Assembly (NCBI RefSeq): GCF_902497785.1 | Contig: NZ_CABVHK010000018.1 | Location: forward strand, 1-64,000 | Origin: Pseudomonas fluorescens | GTDB taxonomy: Bacteria > Pseudomonadota > Gammaproteobacteria > Pseudomonadales > Pseudomonadaceae | Direction: 5' to 3' | DNA: 64,000 nt | Shown here: one piece after another, positions 17,415 through 26,398 of the stretch | Layout of the letters: every line of letters begins with the position of its first letter | Position numbering within the stretch: position 1 is the first letter of the stretch | The notes under the pieces: model-generated | What the model saw: only the letters and a program-made list of their open reading frames with translations | Databases searched by the model: none | Told to the model about the DNA's origin: nothing | Program-made: the position numbers and the translations under genes

Positions 17415-17484
17415 GGAAACTCCTGATGAGTGAAGAGCATCGATGGTTTCGATGAGGGGAGGAATTTGTGGTGCCTTTGAGACC

Positions 17485-17554
17485 GCCATCGCTGGCAAGC
17501 CAGCTCCCACATGGACCGCGCACAACCTGTGGGAGCTGGCTTGCCAGCGATGGC
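17485..17554. repeat. REPIN, inverted pair (variant of family C)
   Basis: GCCATCGCTGGCAAGCCAGC and its inverse with ~28 bases between. It lies inside the NAGGN operon, between ngg and the M42 gene. As a transcribed hairpin it could stabilise the upstream message or lower M42 expression. Confidence 0.9.
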
Positions 17555-17575
17555 GTCCGTTCAGGCAGCATCCAT

Positions 17576-19324
17576 CTACTGGGCGGCTGCCTGACTGTGC
17601 GGAAACAGCAAATCCACAAACCGCTCAGCCGTCGGCTGCGGTTCATGGTTGGCCAGGCCGGCACGCTCATTGGCTTCGATAAACACATATTCCGGCTGAT
17701 CCGCCGCCGGCACCATCAGGTCGAGCCCGACCATCGGGATATCCAGCGCCCGCGCCGCGCGCACCGCTGCATCGATCAACGTCGGATGCAGGATAGCCGT
17801 GACATCTTCCAGAACACCGCCGGTGTGCAGATTGGCCGTACGCCGTACGCACAGATGCTCACCCGCCGGCAGAACGCTGCTGTAGTCGTAGCCCGCGGCC
17901 TCAAGGGTTCGTTCGGTTTCAGCGTCGAGCGGAATCTTGCTTTCGCCGCCGGTGGCCGCCTGCCGCCGCCGACTCTGGGCTTCGATCAGTGCCCTTACCG
18001 AATGCTGCCCGTCACCCACCACCTCGGCGGGCCGGCGAATCGCAGCGGCGACCACTTCAAAACCGATCACCAGAATCCGCAGGTCCAGACCTTCGTGGAA
18101 GCTTTCCAGCAGCACCCGACTGTCGAACTGTCGGGCCGCTTCGATGGCTTGCTGGACCTCTTCGATGGTCTTCAAATCCACCGCGACGCCCTGACCCTGT
18201 TCGCCATCCAGCGGCTTGACCACCACCCGTTCATGCTCATCGAGAAACGCCAGGTTGTCGTCGGCGTTACCCGCCAGCTGCTGCGCCGGCAGATTCAGCC
18301 CGGCATTCTTCAATGTCTTGTGGGTCAGGCTCTTGTCCTGGCACAAGGTCATGCTGATGGCGCTGGTCAGGTCGCTCAACGACTCGCGACACCTGACCCG
18401 CCGACTGCCATGCACCAGCGTGAACAGGCCGGCTTCGGCGTCATCGACCTGAACTTCAATGCCGCGCCGATGCGCTTCATCGACAATGATCCGCGCATAC
18501 GGATTGAACTCGGCTTCGGGGCCGGGGCCAAGAAACAGCGGTTGATTGATCCCGTTCTTGCGCTTGATCGCAAAGGTCGACAGGTTGCGAAAGCCGAGCT
18601 TGGCGTAAAGGCTTTTCGCCTGACGGTTGTCGTGCAGCACCGACAGGTCGAGGTAACTCAACCCACGGCTCATGAAGTGCTCGATCAAATGCCGCACCAG
18701 CACTTCGCCGACGCCGGGCCGCGAACAATGCGGATCGACCGCCAGGCACCACAGGCTGCTGCCGTTTTCCGGATCGTTGAACGCCTTGTGATGATTGAGG
18801 CCCATGACGCTGCCGATAATCGCGCCGCTGTCTTCGTCTTCGGCCAGCCAATACACCGGGCCGCCGAGGTGCCGAGGGGTCAGCAGACTGGCGTCGATCG
18901 GCAACATGCCGCGCGCCTGATAAAGGTGGTTGATCGCCTGCCAATCCGCATCACTTTGCGCCCGACGAATGCGAAAGCCGCGAAACACCCGGGTCGCCTG
19001 CCGATAATCGCTGAACCACAGACGCAAGGTGTCGGACGGGTCGAGAAATAGCTGCGCCGGCTCCAGTCCCAATACTTGTTGGGGCGCCGCGACATACAGC
19101 GCGATGTCGCGCTCGCCCGGCTGTTCGTTGAGCAACTCCCGGGCGAGGCTTGCCGGGTCGGGAAAGGTGTGACCGATCAGCAATCGGCCCCAGCCGCAAT
19201 GCAGGGCAATCGGCGCGGCGCCCAGTTCGCTGCCGTCTTCGGCCAGCCGCGCCTGCAAGCGTTCGTAGGAAGGCGTCTGACCGCGCAGCAAGCGTTGGCT
19301 GTACGCCGTGGCGTGAGGTTTCAT
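17576..19324 (-). CDS. ngg: N-acetylglutaminylglutamine synthetase (GNAT + ATP-grasp)
   Basis: 582 aa. The N-terminal third is a GNAT acetyltransferase: LRLWFSDYRQATRVFRGFRI leading to NGSSLWCLAVDPHCSRPGVG, the acetyl-CoA loop. The C-terminal half is an ATP-grasp ligase (VVVKPLDGEQGQGVAVDL, then FIEANERAGLANHEP). The fusion acetylates glutamine and ligates a second glutamine, making the backbone of the osmolyte N-acetylglutaminylglutamine amide. It starts three bases after the asnO stop, so the two are one transcript. Osmotic induction is expected from the pathway; no promoter was recognised. Confidence 0.95.
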   Translation of the reverse strand: MKPHATAYSQRLLRGQTPSYERLQARLAEDGSELGAAPIALHCGWGRLLIGHTFPDPASLARELLNEQPGERDIALYVAAPQQVLGLEPAQLFLDPSDTLRLWFSDYRQATRVFRGFRIRRAQSDADWQAINHLYQARGMLPIDASLLTPRHLGGPVYWLAEDEDSGAIIGSVMGLNHHKAFNDPENGSSLWCLAVDPHCSRPGVGEVLVRHLIEHFMSRGLSYLDLSVLHDNRQAKSLYAKLGFRNLSTFAIKRKNGINQPLFLGPGPEAEFNPYARIIVDEAHRRGIEVQVDDAEAGLFTLVHGSRRVRCRESLSDLTSAISMTLCQDKSLTHKTLKNAGLNLPAQQLAGNADDNLAFLDEHERVVVKPLDGEQGQGVAVDLKTIEEVQQAIEAARQFDSRVLLESFHEGLDLRILVIGFEVVAAAIRRPAEVVGDGQHSVRALIEAQSRRRQAATGGESKIPLDAETERTLEAAGYDYSSVLPAGEHLCVRRTANLHTGGVLEDVTAILHPTLIDAAVRAARALDIPMVGLDLMVPAADQPEYVFIEANERAGLANHEPQPTAERFVDLLFPHSQAAAQ

Positions 19325-19327
19325 CGG

Positions 19328-21100
19328 TCAGATTCCTTGTTCACTGAGCCACAGGTTCAGCGCTGCCAATTGCCACAGCTTGGAGCCGCGCAACGGGGTC
19401 AACTGGCCTTGTGGATCGGTCAGCAAGCGGTCGAGCATGGCCGGGTTGAACAGGCCGCGATCCTGACTGGGATCGAGGAGCAGTTCACGCACCCAGTTCA
19501 GCGTGTCGCCTTGCAGATGCTTGAGACCCGGCACCGGGAAGTAGCCTTTTTTGCGGTCGATGACTTCGCTCGGAATCACCAGGCGCGCGGCTTCTTTGAG
19601 CACTTGTTTGCCGCCGTCCGGCAGTTTGAATTTGCCCGGCACCCGCGCCGACAATTCCACCAGTCGATAATCCAGAAACGGCGTGCGCGCTTCCAGGCCC
19701 CAGGCCATGGTCATGTTGTCGACGCGCTTGACCGGGTCGTCCACCAGCATCACCGTGCTGTCCAGCCGCAACGCTTTGTCCACCGCCGCATCGGCCCCGG
19801 GCTGTGCGAAGTGTTCCTTCACAAAATCCCCGGCGGCGTCATTTGCCGTCAGCCATTTCGGCTGCACGGTGGCGGCGTAATCCTCGTAGCTGCGGTCAAA
19901 AAATGCATCGCGATAAGCCGAGTAGGGATCGTCGGCGCCGTCTACTTGCGGATACCAGTGATAACCGGCGAACAGCTCGTCCGCACCCTGGCCGCTCTGC
20001 ACCACTTTGCAATGCTTGGCCACTTCGCGGGACAACAGATAGAACGCGATGCAGTCATGGCTGACCATCGGTTCGCTCATGGCACGGAACGCTGCGGGCA
20101 GTTGCTCGATGATCTCTTTTTCGTCGATGCGCAGTTGATGGTGCTGCGTGCCGTAATGTTTGGCGATCAGATCCGAATACTGAAACTCGTCACCGCGCTC
20201 GCCGCCGGCATCCTGGAAACCAATGGAGAAGGTCGAGAGGTTTTCCACGCCGACTTCCCGCAACAGACCGACCAGCAAGCTCGAATCGACGCCACCCGAC
20301 AGCAGCACGCCGACATCCACTGCCGCCCGTTGACGGATCGCAACCGCGTCACGGGTACTGTCGAGCACGCGGTCGCGCCAGTCTTCGAGTGTCAGATTCA
20401 TCTCGTCGGCGTGTGGGCCGTAGGGCAGGGTCCACCAGGTTTTCTGCTCGGTGCTGCCGTCCGCTTCAATGCGCATCCAGGTCGCGGGCGGCAGTTTTTC
20501 AATGCCGGCCAGCAAGGTGCGCGGCGCGGGGACCACGGCGTGGAAATTCAGATAATGGTTGAGCGCCACCGGATCGAGGATCGGGTTGATGTCGCCACCC
20601 TTGAGCAGCGCTGGCAGCGCGGAAGCAAAGCGCAGGCGCTGACCGGTACGCGACAGGTACAGCGGCTTCACGCCGAGACGGTCGCGGGCGATGAACAGGC
20701 ACTGGGTGTCGCGTTCCCAGATGGCGAAGGCGAACATGCCATTGAGTTTTGGCAGCAGTGCCTCGCCCCAGGCGTGATAACCCTTGAGCAGCACTTCGGT
20801 GTCGCCGCCGGAATAGAAGGCATACCCGAGGTTTTCGAGCTCGGTGCGCAATTCCGGAAAGTTATAGATCGCGCCATTGAAGGCCAGGGACAACCCCAGC
20901 TGGTTGTCGACCATCGGCTGCGCCGAGCCGTCCGACAAGTCCATGATTTTCAGGCGGCGATGGCCCAGGGCAATCGGCCCCTGGCTGTGAAAACCCCACG
21001 CGTCAGGGCCGCGTGGTGCCAGGTGATGGGTGATTCGTTCAACGGCTGCAAGGTCCGCAGGTTGATGATCAAAGCGTAACTCGCCAGCTAATCCGCACAT
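19328..21100 (-). CDS. asnO: N-acetylglutaminylglutamine amidotransferase (asparagine synthetase-like)
   Basis: 590 aa. It begins MCGLAGELRF, so Cys2 is the glutaminase nucleophile after removal of Met1. The class II glutaminase domain covers ~1-200. The synthetase domain has the PP-loop LLSGGVDSSLL at ~270. It differs from ordinary AsnB by its place in the NAGGN trio, where it amidates the dipeptide to its C-terminal amide. AAGGA precedes the ATG. It is first in the operon asnO-ngg-M42. Confidence 0.95.
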   Translation of the reverse strand: MCGLAGELRFDHQPADLAAVERITHHLAPRGPDAWGFHSQGPIALGHRRLKIMDLSDGSAQPMVDNQLGLSLAFNGAIYNFPELRTELENLGYAFYSGGDTEVLLKGYHAWGEALLPKLNGMFAFAIWERDTQCLFIARDRLGVKPLYLSRTGQRLRFASALPALLKGGDINPILDPVALNHYLNFHAVVPAPRTLLAGIEKLPPATWMRIEADGSTEQKTWWTLPYGPHADEMNLTLEDWRDRVLDSTRDAVAIRQRAAVDVGVLLSGGVDSSLLVGLLREVGVENLSTFSIGFQDAGGERGDEFQYSDLIAKHYGTQHHQLRIDEKEIIEQLPAAFRAMSEPMVSHDCIAFYLLSREVAKHCKVVQSGQGADELFAGYHWYPQVDGADDPYSAYRDAFFDRSYEDYAATVQPKWLTANDAAGDFVKEHFAQPGADAAVDKALRLDSTVMLVDDPVKRVDNMTMAWGLEARTPFLDYRLVELSARVPGKFKLPDGGKQVLKEAARLVIPSEVIDRKKGYFPVPGLKHLQGDTLNWVRELLLDPSQDRGLFNPAMLDRLLTDPQGQLTPLRGSKLWQLAALNLWLSEQGI

Positions 21101-21226
21101 AAAGTCCTTACCGGTTTTTCCGTTGGGGAGGGTCTATCGGCACCGCGCCAAAAACGCGGGTACTCAGAAACTGACCCGCCTCGGTAGTGGGAGTTTTAGA
21201 TCGATAAGTTATAAGCGGGGTTTTCC

Positions 21227-21327
21227 TGTGGGAGCGAGCCTGCTCGCGATGGAGGTCAACGATAGCGCGTGGTCTCTGAATGAACGCAGTGTCCAGTCGC
21301 TTTTCGCGAGCAGGCTCGCTCCCACAA
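21227..21327. repeat. REPIN, inverted pair (family B)
   Basis: TGTGGGAGCGAGCCTGCTCG and its inverse around ~55 bases, in the 399-base divergent gap between asnO and the NEL gene. The rest of that gap (21101-21226, 21328-21499) holds no ORF I can support. It must contain both promoters, but neither could be assigned with confidence. Confidence 0.9.
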
Positions 21328-21499
21328 TGGATTGATATTCAGGCCATGCACAAACGCACAGTGCGCAGGCGGTAATTAATGATGGAACGCATAGGAGTAA
21401 CTGCTTGAATGCGCCGCTGTTCGATGCGGTTTTCGAATTATTAATTGCCGGCCGGGCTTCATAGACTGAGCGCCTCATAACGCAATAAGGATATTGCTC

Positions 21500-24400
21500 A
21501 TGCTGGCCCCCAAAACTACGAGTACTGCCAAGCCCTTCACATCCGCAGACCGCCTGGCCGCCTTGCTGGAACACACGGGAGATCTGGACAAGGCCGAAGT
21601 GCTGCACAAGTCCATTCCGGACTGGTTGAGCGCGGCCGACCTGAGTGTGGTTCAGGCGCTGAACACCGCCCTTGCACAGTCGCAACTTGCCCACACCAAG
21701 GCCTCGGAGGTCCTCGCAACGCTCAAGCCGATGGATGTGTTCTGCAATGAGGAACTGACAAAGTTGCTCAAGGAAAAATGGAAGGTCGACGTCGATGTCG
21801 AGAGGGACACCCTGGACATCGTTGAAAAATTTGCCGCAGGGACCGGCGTGTTGCCGTTCGGCTACGAGAGCTACATCACCACGACGCCGAGCAGCCTGTT
21901 GCACGCGGCCATGGAAAACTTCACCTCCGCTCAAGCCCTGTCCGGCGGTATTCCCGGCGACTCCCTGATCAAGATCAACGCGCACCCTCAGACAGCACCT
22001 GAGATAACACCCACGAAATTCGCCGCGCTCTGTCGCGACCTCGACCTGGGTAACCGCTACCAGCGGCACATTTTCGAAGTCCTGGCGCCCCCGGCTACCA
22101 CTACCGGCAATGGGGTGGCAGGTGCTGCCGCGACCGCCACTGACATCCTCCGGTTGAAGCGTCTGGACATGCAAGTCGCCGCCCACATGGCCTACTTGAA
22201 AAAAGACATCAGTCGCGCGGCTTACACGACCTTGCTGAAGATCATCGAACAGGATGTTCCGGCGGCTCAGGTCAAGGATGCGCTACTTGATGACGCACCG
22301 TTGATCTGGCAAGGCGTGATGATTCATGACATTTGCCTGGTCGGCGCGCTGGTATTCAGCAAGGTTTCCATTGATACCGAGACGAAGGCCAAGTGTCTGG
22401 TCTACATGCCGAATGAACCCCGGCGTCCTTTTTATGAATACGCCTCGCTCGATGAGTTCAAGGTTTATCTTGCGTTGCACCTGCAAAGCGCAAGCTACAG
22501 AAAACGCTTCACCGAGCTGTTCCTTTTCGGCAACGACAAGATCGATTTTTTTAGCCACTTTGACAAAGACAAGGTGGTCGGTACGCTCAAGGCCCTGCCT
22601 GCCAATGCCTCCGTGGCCTACTTTCTCTACAGCGCGTTTGTCAGCAAAACTCAAAAGGATGCGCGGATTCTCGCGGTCCCGACCGCAGACGTCGATGAAC
22701 AACAAAGGGAGAAGACCCTTCAGCTGTTGCTCGACGGCGGTCTCCTGCTGTTGAACGCGGCCGCTTTTTTCGTCCCTGTGCTCGGCCAGCTGATGCTGGT
22801 GACTGCCGCCTTCGACATTGTCAGTGAGGTGTATGAAGGTGTCGTTGACTGGACACACGGCGAGCGCAACGAGGCGCTGACCCATCTGCTCACCGTTGTG
22901 GAAAACGTCGCGCAAATGGCGGCTTTTGCGGCGGGTGGCAAAGTTGTATCAGCCCTCAGCAAAAGCGTGAAAGAGCAGGTGGCGTTCTACGATGGTTTCG
23001 AGGCTGTCACGCGAGCGGATGGCAACACCAGGTTATGGAAACCCGACCTGGAACCCTATAAACAAACCTCGACACTGCCAGCCGACGTAACGCCCGATTC
23101 ACAAGGGCTCTACCGGCATGCCGGACACACTTCAATCGTCATGGACGGGGCGCCTTATCGCGTCGCGCGCAAGTCGGCGGAGTCGGCATGGACCATCAAT
23201 CATCCTCTGCGAACGGAGGCATTCCAGCCGGCCGTCGAGCAAAACGTCGAAGGTGGCTGGCGGCACGTCCATGAGCATGCGCACGAGTGGCACGATGCCG
23301 GTTATGCGCTGGAACGCGCGAGTCCGCGCCTGAGCGATCTCGATGTTGACCTGGAACCTTTTGCCGACATCACCGAGCTGTCGACCGACACGCTGCACCA
23401 TATGCATGAAAGCAACCTCAAATTACCGCAGCGACTGAACGACTGTCTGGAGCGCTACACCCTCGACCAGTCAATCACCGAGATGATCGCGGCGATGGAG
23501 CGCGCAGAGACGGAAAACACAGACTTCCTCCAGGAGCAGTTGCACACGCTGCCGAGGCTGCCGGGCTGGCCGGAGGATCGTTTCATTGAAGTGCGCGACG
23601 AGAAAAACCTGGTGCTGTCGCGCTTCCCCGAGACAGCACCGCACAACGACGACATCAACAGTGTGCACGTCAGTCAGAAACAACTGGATTCGGGAGAATT
23701 GCTCGATACCGTCATCAGTGGCCTCTATCCGCAAGAAGTCGAGGGCATGATCGGGAGTACGATCACGATCAAGGAATCGAAATCGCACCTGTTGGCGAAG
23801 AAAATCGCGGCCAGCCTCAAGAGCAATCGCCAGCCGCTGCGCGACTGGCTGTATAAAAACCACGACGGCACTGCCACGGGTGATGTCGCCGCGCTGCATG
23901 AAAAGGCCCCGGACCTGCCCACCCGCGTGTGTCAGGAACTGCTCGAGAATGCCTCTTGCCGGGATCGCAGTTTTCTGCGTGAGCGCAAGCTCCTCGGCAT
24001 TGATCTCACCCGGCAAGTCAACGAGGCCCGGGCCGCGATCCGGCGGGACCGGGCGCTCACCGGATTGCGCTTCCCGCAACTGGCCAATGCCGACTCCGAC
24101 AGACTGGCACTCGGGCTGATGGACCGGGTGCAAGGCTGGAATGACGGCTCTCGACTTGAACTGCGCGAGGGCTCGGCGACCGGCACCTTGCTCGACAGCG
24201 TGGGCGCGGCTGATTCGCTGTCGCCGGACGTCATCGTCAAGACGACCTCGGGTTATCAGGTCAACCGAAGCGTGGGCAAGGTGTCTTCCACGCTGAAGAG
24301 TGAAACGTTGCCCCAGGCGATACTCGATGCATTGCCGGCCACCCGACGTACCGGCATGGGTTTGACTGGCGAGGATGCGCTGGACATTGCAACGCTACGA

Positions 24401-26398
24401 GCACGGTTGACGAGGGCCGGTGCCGGCGATCCGGAGCATACCGGTCGGCTGCTCAGGGGGGAGCGCATTGATAAAGCCAACTACCTCTCGGCCTGCGTCC
24501 AGGCGGATCCTCCCGCGCCGGGTTCTTATTCAAGGGCTTTGATTCGCAGGGTCAGAAAACTCTATCCGCAGTTTACTGATCTTCAGGTGTCGTCGTTTCT
24601 GGACGAGGCCGGCACCACCTTGACCTTGCGGGTCAATCGAATCAGGGAGCTTGAGCGGCAATTAAAGACCTTCCTCGGCGTGCTGCGGACCTGGCGCGAA
24701 GATGAAGTGGAAATGAATAAGCTACCGGGGCCACTCAACGATATCCGGGTCAATCGACGCCAGGTGGCCAATGTCCTCGAAAACTGCTGGCGTCGGGTCG
24801 CGCATCCGCGTTGGCCGCGAGGCAAGCCCGTTGACACGCTCACGCTCGAGCGCAACCCGTCGGGTCAGTTGCCTACACTGTCCGAACAGGATGTCGCGCA
24901 TGTCCGCAACCTCTCCATCAAGCACATGGAGGCGGGCGATAAGCTGGCGTATTTCCTTAGACCGTTCAAAGGCCTTGTCAGCCTGGAACTGGACAACAAT
25001 CAACTCACACGATTGCCCGAAGCAGTGTCGCTCATGCCCAACCTTGAGCACTTGAGACTGGACGGTAATCAGTTGCAGCTGACCGAGCACACGTTGCGCA
25101 AGCTCACCGCGATGAGCAATCTGCGCACGCTGGGGCTCAGCGGCAATCAGTTGGGTGCGACGGTGGATGTGAGCAAAATGCTCGATCTCAAGGAACTGTT
25201 CCTGAGCGATACCCATGCCACGGAATTGCCCGTCGGGCTTGCTCGTTTAACCCATCTGGACATCGCAGACCTGAGGAACAACCAGATCCAGGTGCTGCCG
25301 GACTGGCTGTTTCAAAAGCCTCGGCAATTTGTCGAAGCGATCGACCTGACCGGTAACACGCTAGCCGCAGTAAGTCTTGCAAAGGTGCAAGCGTACTACG
25401 ACCGCACGAGCATCGGGATGGGGCTGCTGAAAACAAAGTCAGCCGTGGCGCTCACTGAGCAAAGGGCTCGCGACCTGTGGATGTCGAAATCGGCGGAAGA
25501 AAACTACGCCAGTCGTAATCGCACATGGGTGGCGCTGAAGAACGAGCCGGATTCAATCGGGTTTTTTCGATTGCTGGCGGACATTGGAGGCACGAAAGAT
25601 AACATCCACTGGCACGAAGAAATGACCCGGCGAGTCTGGAGTGTGATTGACGCCACTCAGACTGACGGGGCGTTGCGCGATCAACTGCTGGCAATGGCCG
25701 TCAGAGCCAATTGCGACGATGCGGCGGCGACGATTTTCAGTAACCTTGAAGTCGCGGTGGACCTCGATACCGTGGTTCGGCAGGCCGCCAATGCCCATGA
25801 GAAGGCCGCTCTCCTGTTACAGCTGGGAAAGCGTTCATTCCGCCTGGATTATCTGACGAAAATTGCCGGGGAAAAGGCCTTGGCCGATAAAACGCTTGAT
25901 CCGGTGCAGGTCGAGTTGGCCTACCGCATCCAGCTGGCCGAATCGCTCAAGCTCGTCGGGCAACCCAAAGCCATGCACCGTCAAGATCTTGGCAAAGTCA
26001 CGCAAGCAGACCTGACGAACGCCACCACCAGAATCACCGCCGCCGAACTCTCGCCTGAACTGTCGAATTACATCAGCGGGCGCACGTTCTGGAGAGATTT
26101 TTTGCGTGAGCACTTCGCCAGCAAATTCACTGCGCTTGCTGCGCCTTTTCACGTGCGGCTGGAGGCGGCGACCGAGCGTCACGAGCAGCGAAAGAAGCCG
26201 GCCGCTGAAGGCGAAAAGCCGCTCGTTGATGGCGACAAGATGCCTGCTGAAACCGAGCAGACGCTGGCCGAACACTACAGGACGGAGGCCGACGCCATCG
26301 GCGATGAACTGAAGATCGCTGAAGCAGATCTCTTCACAGATCTGACCAAAACGTTTATTCAGGCTGACGCGTTAGGGGTGTGTTTTGCGTTCGATTGA
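21500..26398 (+). CDS. Giant dermonecrotic-toxin-like protein with LRRs and a NEL-type E3 ubiquitin ligase domain
   Basis: 1632 aa from the ATG at 21500, with AAGGA eight bases upstream; the TTG at 21494 is too close to that site. Residues ~1-600 resemble the N-terminal DUF6543 dermonecrotic-toxin-like region, with a hydrophobic hairpin at ~405-450 (LLLLNAAAFFVPVLGQLMLV). Residues ~1135-1285 are leucine-rich repeats (LVSLELDNNQLTRLPE, LEHLRLDGNQLQL). The C-terminus matches the IpaH/SspH novel E3 ligase fold: Cys1405 in NCDDAAATIF is the CxD catalytic motif, followed by SFRLDYLTKIAGEKAL and QVELAYRIQLAESLKL. There is no signal peptide. It is probably delivered to eukaryotic cells, but no secretion system is nearby. 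Its 3' end overlaps mnmC by 40 bases. Confidence 0.9.
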   Translation: MLAPKTTSTAKPFTSADRLAALLEHTGDLDKAEVLHKSIPDWLSAADLSVVQALNTALAQSQLAHTKASEVLATLKPMDVFCNEELTKLLKEKWKVDVDVERDTLDIVEKFAAGTGVLPFGYESYITTTPSSLLHAAMENFTSAQALSGGIPGDSLIKINAHPQTAPEITPTKFAALCRDLDLGNRYQRHIFEVLAPPATTTGNGVAGAAATATDILRLKRLDMQVAAHMAYLKKDISRAAYTTLLKIIEQDVPAAQVKDALLDDAPLIWQGVMIHDICLVGALVFSKVSIDTETKAKCLVYMPNEPRRPFYEYASLDEFKVYLALHLQSASYRKRFTELFLFGNDKIDFFSHFDKDKVVGTLKALPANASVAYFLYSAFVSKTQKDARILAVPTADVDEQQREKTLQLLLDGGLLLLNAAAFFVPVLGQLMLVTAAFDIVSEVYEGVVDWTHGERNEALTHLLTVVENVAQMAAFAAGGKVVSALSKSVKEQVAFYDGFEAVTRADGNTRLWKPDLEPYKQTSTLPADVTPDSQGLYRHAGHTSIVMDGAPYRVARKSAESAWTINHPLRTEAFQPAVEQNVEGGWRHVHEHAHEWHDAGYALERASPRLSDLDVDLEPFADITELSTDTLHHMHESNLKLPQRLNDCLERYTLDQSITEMIAAMERAETENTDFLQEQLHTLPRLPGWPEDRFIEVRDEKNLVLSRFPETAPHNDDINSVHVSQKQLDSGELLDTVISGLYPQEVEGMIGSTITIKESKSHLLAKKIAASLKSNRQPLRDWLYKNHDGTATGDVAALHEKAPDLPTRVCQELLENASCRDRSFLRERKLLGIDLTRQVNEARAAIRRDRALTGLRFPQLANADSDRLALGLMDRVQGWNDGSRLELREGSATGTLLDSVGAADSLSPDVIVKTTSGYQVNRSVGKVSSTLKSETLPQAILDALPATRRTGMGLTGEDALDIATLRARLTRAGAGDPEHTGRLLRGERIDKANYLSACVQADPPAPGSYSRALIRRVRKLYPQFTDLQVSSFLDEAGTTLTLRVNRIRELERQLKTFLGVLRTWREDEVEMNKLPGPLNDIRVNRRQVANVLENCWRRVAHPRWPRGKPVDTLTLERNPSGQLPTLSEQDVAHVRNLSIKHMEAGDKLAYFLRPFKGLVSLELDNNQLTRLPEAVSLMPNLEHLRLDGNQLQLTEHTLRKLTAMSNLRTLGLSGNQLGATVDVSKMLDLKELFLSDTHATELPVGLARLTHLDIADLRNNQIQVLPDWLFQKPRQFVEAIDLTGNTLAAVSLAKVQAYYDRTSIGMGLLKTKSAVALTEQRARDLWMSKSAEENYASRNRTWVALKNEPDSIGFFRLLADIGGTKDNIHWHEEMTRRVWSVIDATQTDGALRDQLLAMAVRANCDDAAATIFSNLEVAVDLDTVVRQAANAHEKAALLLQLGKRSFRLDYLTKIAGEKALADKTLDPVQVELAYRIQLAESLKLVGQPKAMHRQDLGKVTQADLTNATTRITAAELSPELSNYISGRTFWRDFLREHFASKFTALAAPFHVRLEAATERHEQRKKPAAEGEKPLVDGDKMPAETEQTLAEHYRTEADAIGDELKIAEADLFTDLTKTFIQADALGVCFAFD

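Noticed and set aside
19076..21079. 667-codon plus-strand frame across ngg and asnO
   Set aside because: It spans the start of one real gene and most of another on the opposite strand, with no family features.
21101..21200. AlgU-type promoter before asnO, expected for an osmotic operon
   Set aside because: A TCTGA element is present but no GAACTT at the right distance.
21361..21420. GGAACG-like stretch upstream of the effector gene, considered as an HrpL (type III) promoter
   Set aside because: The CCAC half expected 15-16 bases later is absent, so there is no hrp box.
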